Source of the DNA: JACVRW01 sp963739095
GTDB lineage: Bacteria > Actinomycetota > Thermoleophilia > Solirubrobacterales > Thermoleophilaceae
NCBI GenBank assembly: GCA_963739095.1
Contig: CAVTZF010000013.1
Coordinates: 52,140 to 116,139 of the forward strand
Direction: 5' to 3'
DNA: 64,000 nucleotides
The position numbers and the translations under genes are program-made. Numbering within the stretch: the stretch's first letter is position 1; every line of letters starts with the position of its first letter. The notes below the pieces were generated by a model, which saw only the letters and a program-made list of their open reading frames with translations, searched no databases and was not told the origin of the DNA. Below are positions 25,389-34,169 of the stretch, in pieces.

Positions 25389-26541
25389 CGGCACTCCGCT
25401 CGAACACGATCTCGAGCGCCCCGTCATCGAAGCGTGCGCCGCGCGTCCCATAGGCGGCCAGCGCGGGCGGCAGCATGATGGTGCGCTTCTGGGCGCCCAC
25501 GCGCACGATCACCTCGAGGCCGATCTTCTTGAGGCTGAGGTCGCCGCGCTCGGCGAAAGGCACCTCCACGCGCAGCGTCGCACGTCCGTTGTCGGTGACG
25601 AGCTCGTGGGTCAGGCGGTCGTGCAGGATCGCGCTCGCGTCGCGCTCCTCGAACAGCGTCGCGGCGAGCCGGTCGAGCATCTCGTCGCCGAGCACCTCGC
25701 GCTCGAAGTAGGGCGCGCTCAGCACCGGCACCGGGTCGAAGGCCGAGCTCACGAGGCCCAGCTGCTCGTCCTGCGCGGCGCGCCAGGCGGCGAAGTAGCC
25801 CTCCGCGGGCAGGATGCGGTTCACGACGACCGCGTCGGTCAGGTAGCCGTAGAGGTTCAGGTAGGTGAACGTGCGCATCGCCTCCTTGACCACCATCCGG
25901 TCCGGGCTCATCACGAGCCGGATCGTGGTGCGCGAGCGGTCGCGCAGGATGCCGTTCATCGCCACGAGGTTGCGGGCGAGCCGCTCGATGTCGTCGAAGA
26001 CGGCGTCCCCCGGCAGCGGCATGTCGAAGAGCGTGCGCGCGAACGGGGCGAGCTTGCGCTGAGAGGGCAGCATCCGCTCGAGCCACCAGGTCACGACGTC
26101 CGGGAACGACAGCAGCCGCAGCGTCTCGCCCGTGGGGGCGCAGTCGACGATCACGACGTCGAACTCGGCCTCCTCGTGGTGGCGCTTGATCCAGAGCAGC
26201 GAGAACAGCTCGTCCATGCCGGGCGGGACGGTCAGCTCCTCGGCGGAGATGCGGTCGATGCCGCGCTCGGCGAGCAGATCGCCGAGCCATGTCTGGACGC
26301 CGTCCCAGTTGCGCTCCATCTCCTCCTGCGCCTGGACCTCCTGACCGAACAGGTTGTCGGCGATCTGGGTCGGCTCCGCGCCGAGCTCGGCCTCGAGCGA
26401 GTCCGACAGGCTGTGCGCCGGGTCGGTCGAGAGCACCACCGTGCGCAGGCCGGCAGCGGCACAGCGGCGGGCGCTCGCGGCGGCCACGCTCGTCTTGCCG
26501 ACGCCGCCCTTGCCCGTGTAGAGAATGGTCCTGGGCGCCAT
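25378..26541 (-). CDS. ArsA/GET3-family ATPase with Hsp20-like C-terminal domain
   Basis: The 387-residue protein has the deviant Walker A GKGGVGKT (residues 10-17), switch I DPAHSLSDSL and switch II VIVDCAPTGETLRLL. The C-terminal 80 residues (LRVEVPFAERGDLSLKKIGLEVIVRVGAQKR...) match the ArsA_HSP20-like beta-sandwich found in non-arsenic bacterial homologues. It has no duplicated ATPase half and no ars genes nearby. A role in handling hydrophobic or membrane proteins is more likely than arsenite export. The small acidic protein that overlaps it may be a partner. Confidence 0.88.
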   Translation of the reverse strand: MAPRTILYTGKGGVGKTSVAAASARRCAAAGLRTVVLSTDPAHSLSDSLEAELGAEPTQIADNLFGQEVQAQEEMERNWDGVQTWLGDLLAERGIDRISAEELTVPPGMDELFSLLWIKRHHEEAEFDVVIVDCAPTGETLRLLSFPDVVTWWLERMLPSQRKLAPFARTLFDMPLPGDAVFDDIERLARNLVAMNGILRDRSRTTIRLVMSPDRMVVKEAMRTFTYLNLYGYLTDAVVVNRILPAEGYFAAWRAAQDEQLGLVSSAFDPVPVLSAPYFEREVLGDEMLDRLAATLFEERDASAILHDRLTHELVTDNGRATLRVEVPFAERGDLSLKKIGLEVIVRVGAQKRTIMLPPALAAYGTRGARFDDGALEIVFERSADEH

Positions 26542-26554
26542 GAAGCGCCGGATG

Positions 26555-28126
26555 CTAGTTCGTGACCTCGACCTCGGTGGTCACGCGGTCCTTCTTGCCG
26601 AGCCCGGTGCGCAGCTCCTTGGCGGCGAGCGTGACGGTGAACAGCGACGGCCCGCGCGGCGTCCAGGCGAAGGAGCCGTTGCCGCGCCGGACCGTGGCGA
26701 GCCTGCTGAACACGACCCGGCCGTCCGGGCGCGTGACCGTCACCTCGATCGCCGACAGCTTCGAGACGTTGAACGAGAGCGCGACCGGCGTGTCGACCGT
26801 GCCGGTCTCGGGCCCGCGGTAGGTGAGCACCGGCGGATCGACCTGGTAGCCGCGGTAGCGGCGCGCGTAGTCGCAGTACTCGGCGCCGAGGCGGCGCGTG
26901 CACATGCTCTGCAGGAACTCGCGCAGGAGCTCGTGGTACTCGGCGGTCGACTCGTTGCCCGCGTACGAGTAGCGCGACCAGTCGCCGACGTCGCTCAGCG
27001 GCACCTCCTGGCGGGCCTCGGGCTCCGCCTGGTCATAGAGCCGCCGGGCGAGCTCGTCGCCAGTGATCTCGGCGAAGTCGTGCAGCCCGATCAGCGACTG
27101 CAGGAACGCGTTGAAGATCCACAGCCGCGGCGCGAACGAGTACTGCAGGTAGTGCACGCCGCCGCCGGGGCCGGTCGTGCGGACGCCGCCGGGCGGCAGC
27201 GTCTCGAACGCGCCGAGGGCGCGCTTGGCGGTCTCGACGTAGGACGGCTCGCCGAGCAGGCGCGACGCGCGCGCCAGCGCCTGGATGCCGGTTGCCTGTG
27301 CCATCCCGCTCATCCAGGGCGGGTAGCCGCCGCCGAAGTAGAAGAGGTACTCCCAGGCGATGAAGCGGCGCCCGCGCTTCACCGCCAGCGCCGTCATCTC
27401 GTCGAGGATCCGGCGCAGCGCCGCCTCGTCGCACTCCGGCTCACCGCGCTCGCAGAAGCCGTGCAGCGCGTTTGCCTTCTTGAAGGTCGAGAGCGGATGC
27501 AGTTGCAGGCCCTCGCCGGGGAAGTACTGGAACAGGATCTGGCTGCCGCGGAAGCTGACCTGAGCACCGGTCGCCGGGTAGGGAAGCCTGGGCCAGTACT
27601 GGCGGTTGCGCTCGAGCTGGAGGAACGCGACCGGCATGCGCGTCGGGGTGAGGCGGCGGCTGAGCGCCAGCGCCTCCACCGAGTTGGACACGTAGAGCAA
27701 CTGCGTGCGGCGCGCGCCGCGCAGGCGGCGAAGCGTCCGCTGGGTGCGGACGAAGGTGCGCCGCCAGCGCCCGTAGTCGGCGCTCTTGATCTTCTTGCGC
27801 CGCAGCTCGCGCGTGAGCGCGGCGTAGACGGCCCGGCGCCCACGGGTGCTCGACGAACGCGCCCTGCGCCAGGTCCGTGCGGCACGGGCGCTGTCGGTGC
27901 TCGCGCGCGCCCCGGCGGCGCTCGCCGCGGATGCGCGCAGCCCGAGCGGCCCGCGCCCGCCGACCGGCATGCCGAGGTCGATCTCGGCGCGCGTCGGGAC
28001 CGCCGGATCCTGGACCCGCTCGGCCTTGCCGCCGCCGACCACGATCACCTCGCCCGCGGAGGCGGGTGCAGCGGTCACGGCGAGCGCCGCGAGCGCGAGC
28101 AAGGCTGTTCGCTTGATGTACCCCAT
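26555..28126 (-). CDS. Secreted D-glucuronyl C5-epimerase-like protein
   Basis: Starting at ATG 28126 the product has a signal peptide (MGYIKRTALLALAALAVTAAPASA). An Arg/Ala-rich linker follows, then a helical domain with LFYFGGGYPPWMSGMAQATGIQALARA and LQYSFAPRLWIFNAFLQSLIGLHDFAEITGD. These match the alpha/alpha barrel of D-glucuronyl C5-epimerase C-terminal domains. The last 100 residues form a beta-sandwich-like module (FNVSKLSAIEVTVTRPDGRVVFSRL). It probably acts on an extracellular uronic-acid polysaccharide; substrate unknown. The 523-residue length fits. It starts divergently from the lipoprotein gene at 28185. Confidence 0.75.
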   Translation of the reverse strand: MGYIKRTALLALAALAVTAAPASAGEVIVVGGGKAERVQDPAVPTRAEIDLGMPVGGRGPLGLRASAASAAGARASTDSARAARTWRRARSSSTRGRRAVYAALTRELRRKKIKSADYGRWRRTFVRTQRTLRRLRGARRTQLLYVSNSVEALALSRRLTPTRMPVAFLQLERNRQYWPRLPYPATGAQVSFRGSQILFQYFPGEGLQLHPLSTFKKANALHGFCERGEPECDEAALRRILDEMTALAVKRGRRFIAWEYLFYFGGGYPPWMSGMAQATGIQALARASRLLGEPSYVETAKRALGAFETLPPGGVRTTGPGGGVHYLQYSFAPRLWIFNAFLQSLIGLHDFAEITGDELARRLYDQAEPEARQEVPLSDVGDWSRYSYAGNESTAEYHELLREFLQSMCTRRLGAEYCDYARRYRGYQVDPPVLTYRGPETGTVDTPVALSFNVSKLSAIEVTVTRPDGRVVFSRLATVRRGNGSFAWTPRGPSLFTVTLAAKELRTGLGKKDRVTTEVEVTN

Positions 28127-28184
28127 CTGGTTTTCAACACCGGCACGGCTGCGAGTTGCGGCCTGCGTAGCTACCCTGCCCCGC

Positions 28185-29312
28185 GTGCGCCGCCTGTTGT
28201 TCCTCATGCTCTTCGTCACGGTGGCGCTCGCCTCCTGCGGCGGAGATGAAGATCAGAACGATGTCGAGGGCCTGCTCGACAGGGCCTTCTCGGGCGGCAT
28301 CCACAGCGCCGACCTCAAGCTCGATGCGGAGCTCCGCCTCGAGGGTAGCCCGTCGCTCGACCGTCCCCTGCGGGTGCAGGCGAGCGGCCCGTTCATCTCG
28401 AACGAGGACCAGCTCCCGTCGGCCGACATCGAGCTGAAGATCGGCACCGACGGAGGCGGCCAGACGATCACCACCGGGCTGCTCACCACCGGCGACCGCG
28501 CCTTCGTGAAGTTCCAGGACGTCTATTACGAGCAGCCGCCCGCACAGGTGCGGCGTGCCAACGCCGCGCTGCGCCGCAACCGCAGCCGGAACAGCTCGCT
28601 GTCGGAGCTCGGCTTCGACCCGCGCGGCTGGCTCGCCGACGCCCAGGACGAGGGCGACGCCGAGGTCGCCGGCGTGGACACGAACCACGTCTCCGGTGCG
28701 CTCGACGTCGAGAGCGTGCTGCGCGACTTCAACCGCTTCGTGCGCCGCTCCGGCGCGGCCGTGCAGGGCGCCACCGGCGGCGAGCCGCCCGAGCAACTGA
28801 GCGGCGCGCAGATCGCGGCCATCTCCGAGTCGGTGTCGAACCCGAGCTTCGACGTCTACGTGGGCAAGGAGGACGGGCTCATCCGGCGCGTGTCCGGGCG
28901 CGTCGAGTTCGACGTCCCCGCGGACATGCGCGTGCGGCTCGGCAACATCAAGTCGGGCGCGTTCGAGTTCTCGCTCGAGTTCGCTGACGTGAACGGGGAT
29001 CAGGAGATCGAGGCGCCCGCGAAGGCGCGGCCGCTCTCGGCGCTGACGCGCTCGCTCGGCGGCTCGAGCGCGCTCGACAGCCTCGGCAGCGGGATCACCG
29101 GCGACGGCGACGGCTCGGAAGAGGGGCTCGGCGAGTCGACGCCCGAGATCACCCCGCCCAACAACGGCGAGGGCAGCGGCGGCCAGCTGCCGCCCGAGAG
29201 CACGACCACTCCGGAGGCCGAGGACTTCAAGCAGTACGCCGAGTGCCTCGACGACGCGCGCCCCGAGGACACCGACGCCCTGCAGCGCTGCGCCGAGCTG
29301 CTGCGGCCGTAG
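28185..29312 (+). CDS. Lipoprotein of unknown function (LppX/LprG-like shape)
   Basis: From a GTG at 28185 the signal peptide ends in a lipobox (VALASCGG). The mature part begins with about 250 residues of alternating strands and polar segments (DLKLDAELRLEGS, ADIELKIGTDGGGQTITTGLL, RAFVKFQDVYYEQP, GVDTNHVSGALDVESVLRD). This resembles the half-barrel of LppX/LprG lipid-binding lipoproteins. An acidic, Ser/Gly/Pro-rich tail follows, then a short helix with two cysteines (AECLDDARPED...RCAELL). Length 375. Family assignment is tentative. The next gene starts one base after its stop region and encodes a glycolipid-binding-type domain. Confidence 0.68.
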   Translation: MRRLLFLMLFVTVALASCGGDEDQNDVEGLLDRAFSGGIHSADLKLDAELRLEGSPSLDRPLRVQASGPFISNEDQLPSADIELKIGTDGGGQTITTGLLTTGDRAFVKFQDVYYEQPPAQVRRANAALRRNRSRNSSLSELGFDPRGWLADAQDEGDAEVAGVDTNHVSGALDVESVLRDFNRFVRRSGAAVQGATGGEPPEQLSGAQIAAISESVSNPSFDVYVGKEDGLIRRVSGRVEFDVPADMRVRLGNIKSGAFEFSLEFADVNGDQEIEAPAKARPLSALTRSLGGSSALDSLGSGITGDGDGSEEGLGESTPEITPPNNGEGSGGQLPPESTTTPEAEDFKQYAECLDDARPEDTDALQRCAELLRP

Positions 29313-29313
29313 C

Positions 29314-29889
29314 GTGACCGAGCTGCCGGTTAGCGCCGCGTGGCGTCATGTCGACGCACGCGACGGCTTCGAGGTCGTCTTCCCGAGCACGGAGGACCGC
29401 GGCCTTCGCTTCGACGGGCACACGGCCGGCCTGGAGGCGGGGCAGGCGTGGGCGGTCCGCTACTCGATCCTTTTGGATGGCGAGTGGCGCAGCCGCAGAG
29501 CACATGTCGTGAGTCGCTCGGCGATGGGGACTCGCGAGCTCGTGCTCGAGCGCGACGATGCGGAGGGGTGGCTCACGAACGGCGCTCCGGCTCCGCACCT
29601 CGCGGGCTGCCTCGACGTCGACCTCGAGGCGTCGGCGTTCACGAACGCGTTTCCGGTGCGAAGGCTCGGACTCGCGACCGGCGAGTCGGCTGAGGCGCCG
29701 GCGGCCTACGTGCGCGCCCCCGACCTGCGTGTCGAGCGGCTCGAGCAGGGCTATCGCCGGCTCGAGGACGACGCTGGGCGCAGCCGCTACGACTATGCCT
29801 CGCCGCAGTTCGAGTTCCGGGCAGTGCTCGTGTACGACGAGCACGGATTCGTCGTCGACTACCCCGGGCTTGCGGAGCGGGTGGACTAG
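29314..29889 (+). CDS. Putative glycolipid-binding domain protein
   Basis: The GTG-started 191-residue protein follows the pattern of the putative glycolipid-binding family (PF06475, formerly DUF1089). It shows AAWRHVDARDGFEVV, LRFDGHTAGLEAGQAWAVRYSILLDGEWRSRRAHV, PHLAGCLDVDLEASAFTNAFPVRRL and a closing FEFRAVLVYDEHGFVVDYPGL. No signal peptide, so it acts in the cytosol. It begins immediately after the lipoprotein gene, so the two are co-transcribed. The pairing with a possibly lipid-binding lipoprotein is suggestive only. Confidence 0.78.
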   Translation: MTELPVSAAWRHVDARDGFEVVFPSTEDRGLRFDGHTAGLEAGQAWAVRYSILLDGEWRSRRAHVVSRSAMGTRELVLERDDAEGWLTNGAPAPHLAGCLDVDLEASAFTNAFPVRRLGLATGESAEAPAAYVRAPDLRVERLEQGYRRLEDDAGRSRYDYASPQFEFRAVLVYDEHGFVVDYPGLAERVD

Positions 29890-29931
29890 CAGGCCCGGGT
29901 AGAATCGCGTTACCCCGCGCGAGGAGGAGAG

Positions 29932-30549
29932 ATGCGTCACACCAGGTGGCTAGTGGCACCCATCGCCGTCGGCTCGCTCGCAGCTGGTATCGCCGTCGCC
30001 GGAACTCACACGTCGGAGACGACGCCTGTGATGGCCAGCTTCCAGGCGAGCCTGGTCGAGCAACAGGAGCGAACCTGCAACTCGACCCACTCGGAGTTCC
30101 GTGTGAGGTTCGAGGGCACCCAGACGAGCAGCGACCCGCGCCTCACCGGCGACCTCGAGGCAAAGATTCAATCGGTGGTGAACACCCAGACCGGCTGGGG
30201 TCGCACCGCCGGCACAGTAACGGTGAGCGAGCCCGGTAGCGGCCGCCCCAAGTTCCACGGTCGCGTCGTCGGGGTGCTGGAGCCTGATGGCGGCACCGAG
30301 GGATTCCTTGGCGGGCACACCGTGGCTCGGCCTCACGTCGCTCTACTTGCCAACTTCAATGTCCAGCAGGACCCGCAGACCGGTGCCATCACCGGTGAGT
30401 TCGGCACGGACAGCCAGAGCGGGTCGTCGCAGGACCCGGCGATCCTCACAAACGCGTGCCGTGCCGGCCATAGGAAGCACGGCGGTGACGACAGGCGCGA
30501 CAGCGATCACCACGGGAGCGGACGACACCACGGGGACGAGGACCACTAG
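29932..30549 (+). CDS. Secreted protein with His/Asp/Lys/Arg-rich C-terminus
   Basis: A strong ribosome site (GAGGAGGAG) precedes ATG 29932. The 205-residue product has a signal peptide ending near VAGTH. Its core of about 150 residues looks like an allene-oxide-cyclase/lipocalin-style beta barrel (FRVRFEGTQTSSDPRLTGDLEAKI, TGWGRTAGTVTV, FHGRVVGVLEPDGGTEGFLGGH, ITGEFG). The last 26 residues contain eight His plus many Asp, Arg and Gly, and probably bind metal. Core family is tentative. Confidence 0.68.
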   Translation: MRHTRWLVAPIAVGSLAAGIAVAGTHTSETTPVMASFQASLVEQQERTCNSTHSEFRVRFEGTQTSSDPRLTGDLEAKIQSVVNTQTGWGRTAGTVTVSEPGSGRPKFHGRVVGVLEPDGGTEGFLGGHTVARPHVALLANFNVQQDPQTGAITGEFGTDSQSGSSQDPAILTNACRAGHRKHGGDDRRDSDHHGSGRHHGDEDH

Positions 30550-30761
30550 AGGCGCGACGCGATCAGCTGACGCGAGTCTCCCGGGCTTTCCGCCGGGGGC
30601 GTGGTGGCGCCGGCAGCCGCGAGCTCGCGGATGTAGGAGGCGACGACTCCGTCGAAGCTCCGCCGGCTCCTCGCATCGCGCGCTGAGCCGTGGGCGGCCC
30701 CGCGCGCCCGATTCCGGCTCGCCACCGTGGTACGCCGGGTGAGTTGGTCGAGACGCGTCAT
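30546..30761 (-). CDS. Small basic protein coupled to the MFS gene
   Basis: The 71-residue product has a basic N-terminus and one recognisable helix (RRSFDGVVASYIRELAAAG). Its ATG overlaps the MFS stop (ATGA, 30758-30761), which is the main support. It ends overlapping the convergent gene at 30549 by four bases. No family known; it may be a real small protein or a fortuitous frame. Confidence 0.45.
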   Translation of the reverse strand: MTRLDQLTRRTTVASRNRARGAAHGSARDARSRRSFDGVVASYIRELAAAGATTPPAESPGDSRQLIASRL

Positions 30762-32261
30762 GCTGCTTTCTCCTCGATGTTCAGGTTGGTGGGTACGCGG
30801 GAGCCGTCGGCGGGTTGCAGCTCCAGCCGCGGGTCGCGCGGTCTGAGTAGCGCGAAGGCGAGGACGATCCCGGCGCCGATGACCAGTGCTCCGGCGATGA
30901 ACGCGACCTGGTAGCCGCCGATGAGTGCGCTGGTGAGCCCGTTGTCCTCGGCCAAAGCCTTCGTGTGGTTCGCGGCGATGGTGCTGAGCACGGCCAGTCC
31001 GAGCGCGCCGCCGATCTGCTGAGAGAGGTTCGTGATCCCGGAACCGAGCCCGGCGTCCTCAGCCGGAACGTCGGCCATGGCGAGGGTCAGCAGCGGCATG
31101 AAAGCCGTGCCGATGCCCAGGCCAATCGCAAAGCAGGCCAGGAAGATCGTCGGGAAGAAGGCGGTGTCCGGCCCGACGGTGGCGAACAGGAGCAGTCCAG
31201 CGACGGCGCTCGCCATACCGCTCGTGAGGACGGAGAGTGGGCCGAACCGGTCCACGAGCCGCGCGGTGATCCCCTGCGAGAGGACGGCGACAGTCAGGGT
31301 CCACGGCAGGAAGGCTGCGCCGGTCTGCAGGGCGCTGTAGTGGCGGACGTGCTCGAGATACAGCGTGCCGAGGAAGAAGGTGGAGTACATCCCGGTCACG
31401 AGCAGGCCTCTGACGAGGCTCGCGTTGACCAGCCCACGCAGGCGGAGTATCCGCAGCGGCATGATCGGGTTCTGGATGCGCGCCTCGAGGGCGAGGAACG
31501 CCGCCATCAGCACTGCGGCGAGGCCGCCGAAGCCGAGCACGTGGAGTGAGAGCCAGCCGTGGCTCGTGGCCTCGACAATCGCGTAGATGGCGATCATGAG
31601 CGATGCGGTGACGAGCACCGAGCCCACCCAGTCCACGCCCTGCCCGAGGCCGAGTCCTCTGTCGGCCTGGATGACCGCGTAGGCGAGCGCGAAAGTGGCG
31701 ATGCCGATCGGGAGGTTCACGAAGAAGACCCAGTGCCAGCTCAGCGCCGCGGTCAGCAGGCCGCCGGCGAGAAGGCCGAGGGAGCCTCCGGCGACTGAGA
31801 CGAAGACGTAGGCGCCCATGGCCCGGGCTCGCTCGCGGGCCTCGGGGAACTCGGTGACGATGATCGCCAGGATCACGGAGGCCTGCGCGGCGGCACCGAC
31901 GCCCTGGAGGAAGCGGGCCCCCACCAGCGCCTCCTGAGTGGGTGCGACCCCGCACAAGCAGCGATGCGACCGTGAACGTGACGAGGCCGGCGAGGAACAC
32001 GCGCTTCCGCCCGACGAGGTCGCCGAGGCGCCCGGTGAGCAGCAGCAGGCTGCCGAAGGTGACGAGGAACGCGTTGACGACCCAGGTGAGGTTGCCCTGG
32101 CTGAAATGAAGGTCCTGCTGGATCGCGGGCAGTGCGACGTTCACGATCGTGACGTCGAGAACGATCATCAGTTGCGCCAGGCAGACGATGGCGAGCGTGG
32201 CCCAGCGACGACTATCGGCGGGCGACGTCGGTACAGATGCTGAGGCGGAGGCGACGGGCAT
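30758..32261 (-). pseudogene. MFS drug-efflux transporter (DHA2 type) with one frameshift
   Basis: From ATG 32261 the N-terminus reads MPVASASASV...LAQLMIVLDVTIVNVALPAI, then GRLGDLVGRKRVFLAGLVTFTVASLL. Near 31960 a single extra base breaks the frame. The continuation CGVAPTQEALVGARFLQGVGAAAQASV runs to the natural end at 30758. Joined, about 500 residues with 14 helices, a normal DHA2 pump. Divergent from a TetR gene with three palindromes between. The even conservation on both sides of the break suggests sequence error. Predicted role: efflux of a toxic compound, repressed by TetR. Confidence 0.82.
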
Positions 32262-32302
32262 ACGGCTCCCTACTTGTCTAAACGGCTCGTTGGGGCTAAA
32301 GT

Positions 32303-32360
32303 GGAGGCCACCTCCGAAATAACTGGAGGCGACCTCCGAAACTATACGGAGGCACCCTCC
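32303..32360. promoter_or_regulatory. Three tandem palindromic operators
   Basis: Three copies of GGAGG-N3-CCTCC occur at 32303-32315, 32325-32337 and 32348-32360. Their centres are 22 and 23 bases apart, about two helical turns. The first two share the longer form TGGAGG-N3-CCTCCGAAA. They sit between the divergent MFS start (32261) and the TetR start (32378). The adjacent TetR protein is the obvious ligand and could bind cooperatively as three dimers on one face. Confidence 0.8.
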
Positions 32361-32377
32361 GGTTGTCAAGGCAAACC

Positions 32378-32968
32378 ATGAGCACCGCCGAAACAAGCGC
32401 CCAGACACTCATCACGCGGCCCAAGCGGGCCGACGCGCGGCGCAACTACGAGAAGGTGCTCGCTGCCGCGCGGCAGGCGTTTGCCGAGGGTGGGGAATCC
32501 ACCGCGCTGGAGGAGATCGCGCGCCGCGCCGACGTCGGAATCGGGACGCTATACCGGCACTTCCCCAACCGGCAGGCGCTGCTCGAGGCTCTTTACGTCG
32601 ACGAAGTCGAGGAGATGTGCCGCTCGGCCGCCGAGCTCGATGGCAGCGACCCTTGGGAGGCACTCAACGGCTGGTTCGAGCGCTTCATCGCGTATATCGG
32701 CACCAAGCGCGCGCTCGCCGCCGAGCTCTCCAACTACCTCGACCAGGACGCCGCGCTCTTCCAGGTCTGCCGGACATCGCTCTTCGCGGCGGGCGAGCCG
32801 CTTCTGAAGAGCGCCCAGGAGGCAGGCGTCGTACGTCCGGACGTCTCCATCGGCGAGGTCATCCAGATGGTCGTCGGGATCGCCAAGATCCCGGCGAAGG
32901 ACCCAAAGCAGAACGAGCACATCCTGCGAATCGCCCTCGACGGCCTGCGATTCCGCGCTGACGCGTAG
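32378..32968 (+). CDS. TetR family transcriptional regulator (AcrR-like)
   Basis: The 196-residue product has a classical HTH (residues about 22-65: YEKVLAAARQAFAEGGESTALEEIARRADVGIGTLYRHFPNRQALLEAL) and a TetR C-terminal ligand domain. It is divergent from an MFS efflux gene, the standard arrangement for a substrate-induced repressor of a pump. It probably binds the three palindromes at 32303-32360 and represses both genes. I use ATG 32378; the residues upstream overlap the operator region. Confidence 0.9.
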   Translation: MSTAETSAQTLITRPKRADARRNYEKVLAAARQAFAEGGESTALEEIARRADVGIGTLYRHFPNRQALLEALYVDEVEEMCRSAAELDGSDPWEALNGWFERFIAYIGTKRALAAELSNYLDQDAALFQVCRTSLFAAGEPLLKSAQEAGVVRPDVSIGEVIQMVVGIAKIPAKDPKQNEHILRIALDGLRFRADA

Positions 32969-33003
32969 GTCTTCCGCGCTGCGCCGGGCAGCGGGGACGG
33001 ACC

Positions 33004-34146
33004 CTAGCCGCGGACCGGAACCGGGCGGCGGCGCAGGTCGCGCTCGGGGTCGATCCCCCAGCGCCGCGCCAGCTCGGCCTGTTCCTCGCCCACGCCCCAG
33101 CGGTCCGGCCGCTCCTCGCCATCGTGATCGGGCGTCGCGCCCTTGAGCAGCATCGAGCCGGTGTTGTCGCCGATGCCGCGGATCTCCTCGACCTCGTCGG
33201 CGCTCAGCGGCGGCAGCGCGGGCACGGCGGCCAGCTCGGCGCGCTTGTCCTCGATCGGCTTCGCGTCCGGCCCCGGCTCCTGGATCAGCGTCGGCGCGAC
33301 GCACTCGACGGGGTCGTGCGCGAGGTTCCAGACACAGGCGAGCTGCAGCGGCGTCAGGCCATGGCGCTCGGCGATCGGGCGCAGCTGCTCGAGCTTCTCG
33401 CGGCCCGCCTCCACCCACCCGTCCGGGCGGAAGCCGCGATGATCGTGCTCGGGGAAGCGGTGCCCGGGTAGTACGTCGTCGTGGAAGAGGCCGCCGTAGT
33501 CGACGACACGCGTGATCACCCGCACCCCGTGAGCCCGCGCGGCGGCGAGCGCCAGCTCGCCCGGCCAGGGCTCGAACGGGTTGAGGATGAGCATCGCCCA
33601 GTCGATCAGCTCGCCGTAGCGCTCGAAGCTGCCGATCACGTCGAGCGTGAAGCCGTTGGCGGGTCCCGGCGCGACGCCCAGCTCGCGCGCGAGTCCCTCG
33701 TCGCGCAGCGCTCCCAGCGCCTCCCACACCTCGGCCGACTCGAAGCCGCGCCGGTCCGGGTTGTGGAGCAGCAGCAGGTCGAAGTGGTCGGTCCCGCAGC
33801 GCTCGAGGCTGCGCTCGACGGCCATGCGGAGGTAGCCGGCGTAGCCGTCCGGACCGCGCAGGCGCGGATCGGTGAAGCGCGGGTAGCCCTTCGCCCCCTC
33901 GCGCTCGCCCTCGTAGAAGTCGTGGCCGACCGCTCCGGCGAGTGCGTAGGAGGAGCGCGGCACGCCGGCCAGCGCGCGCCCGACGAGCTCGTCCGCCGCG
34001 CCGGCGCCGTAGGCGTCCGCGGTCATCACGCTGGCGATCCCGTCGCCCGGGCGGATCAGCGCTTCGAGCCGCTCGTCGGAGACGGGCTCCCCGAAGTGCA
34101 TGAAGCGCCCGCCGCTCCAGGTGCCGACTGCCACGTGGCCTCTCAT
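33004..34146 (-). CDS. Aldo/keto reductase family oxidoreductase
   Basis: The 380-residue protein has the TIM-barrel order of aldo/keto reductases. MTADAYGAGAADELVGRAL corresponds to the catalytic Asp/Tyr region, then DLLLLHNPDRRGFES with the His, and HGLTPLQLACVWNLAHDPVE. About 60 extra C-terminal residues include DNTGSMLLKGATPDHDGEERPDRWG and a basic end. This matches a subset of larger actinobacterial AKRs. Substrate unknown. It is divergent from terC with about 23 bases between starts. Confidence 0.85.
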   Translation of the reverse strand: MRGHVAVGTWSGGRFMHFGEPVSDERLEALIRPGDGIASVMTADAYGAGAADELVGRALAGVPRSSYALAGAVGHDFYEGEREGAKGYPRFTDPRLRGPDGYAGYLRMAVERSLERCGTDHFDLLLLHNPDRRGFESAEVWEALGALRDEGLARELGVAPGPANGFTLDVIGSFERYGELIDWAMLILNPFEPWPGELALAAARAHGVRVITRVVDYGGLFHDDVLPGHRFPEHDHRGFRPDGWVEAGREKLEQLRPIAERHGLTPLQLACVWNLAHDPVECVAPTLIQEPGPDAKPIEDKRAELAAVPALPPLSADEVEEIRGIGDNTGSMLLKGATPDHDGEERPDRWGVGEEQAELARRWGIDPERDLRRRPVPVRG

Positions 34147-34169
34147 GTCTCCACTCTAGGCTCAAGGAC

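Noticed and set aside
25378..26541. Arsenite-export ATPase assignment
   Set aside because: There is only one ATPase half, an Hsp20-like tail is present and no ars genes are nearby, so a GET3/ArsA-like role was preferred.
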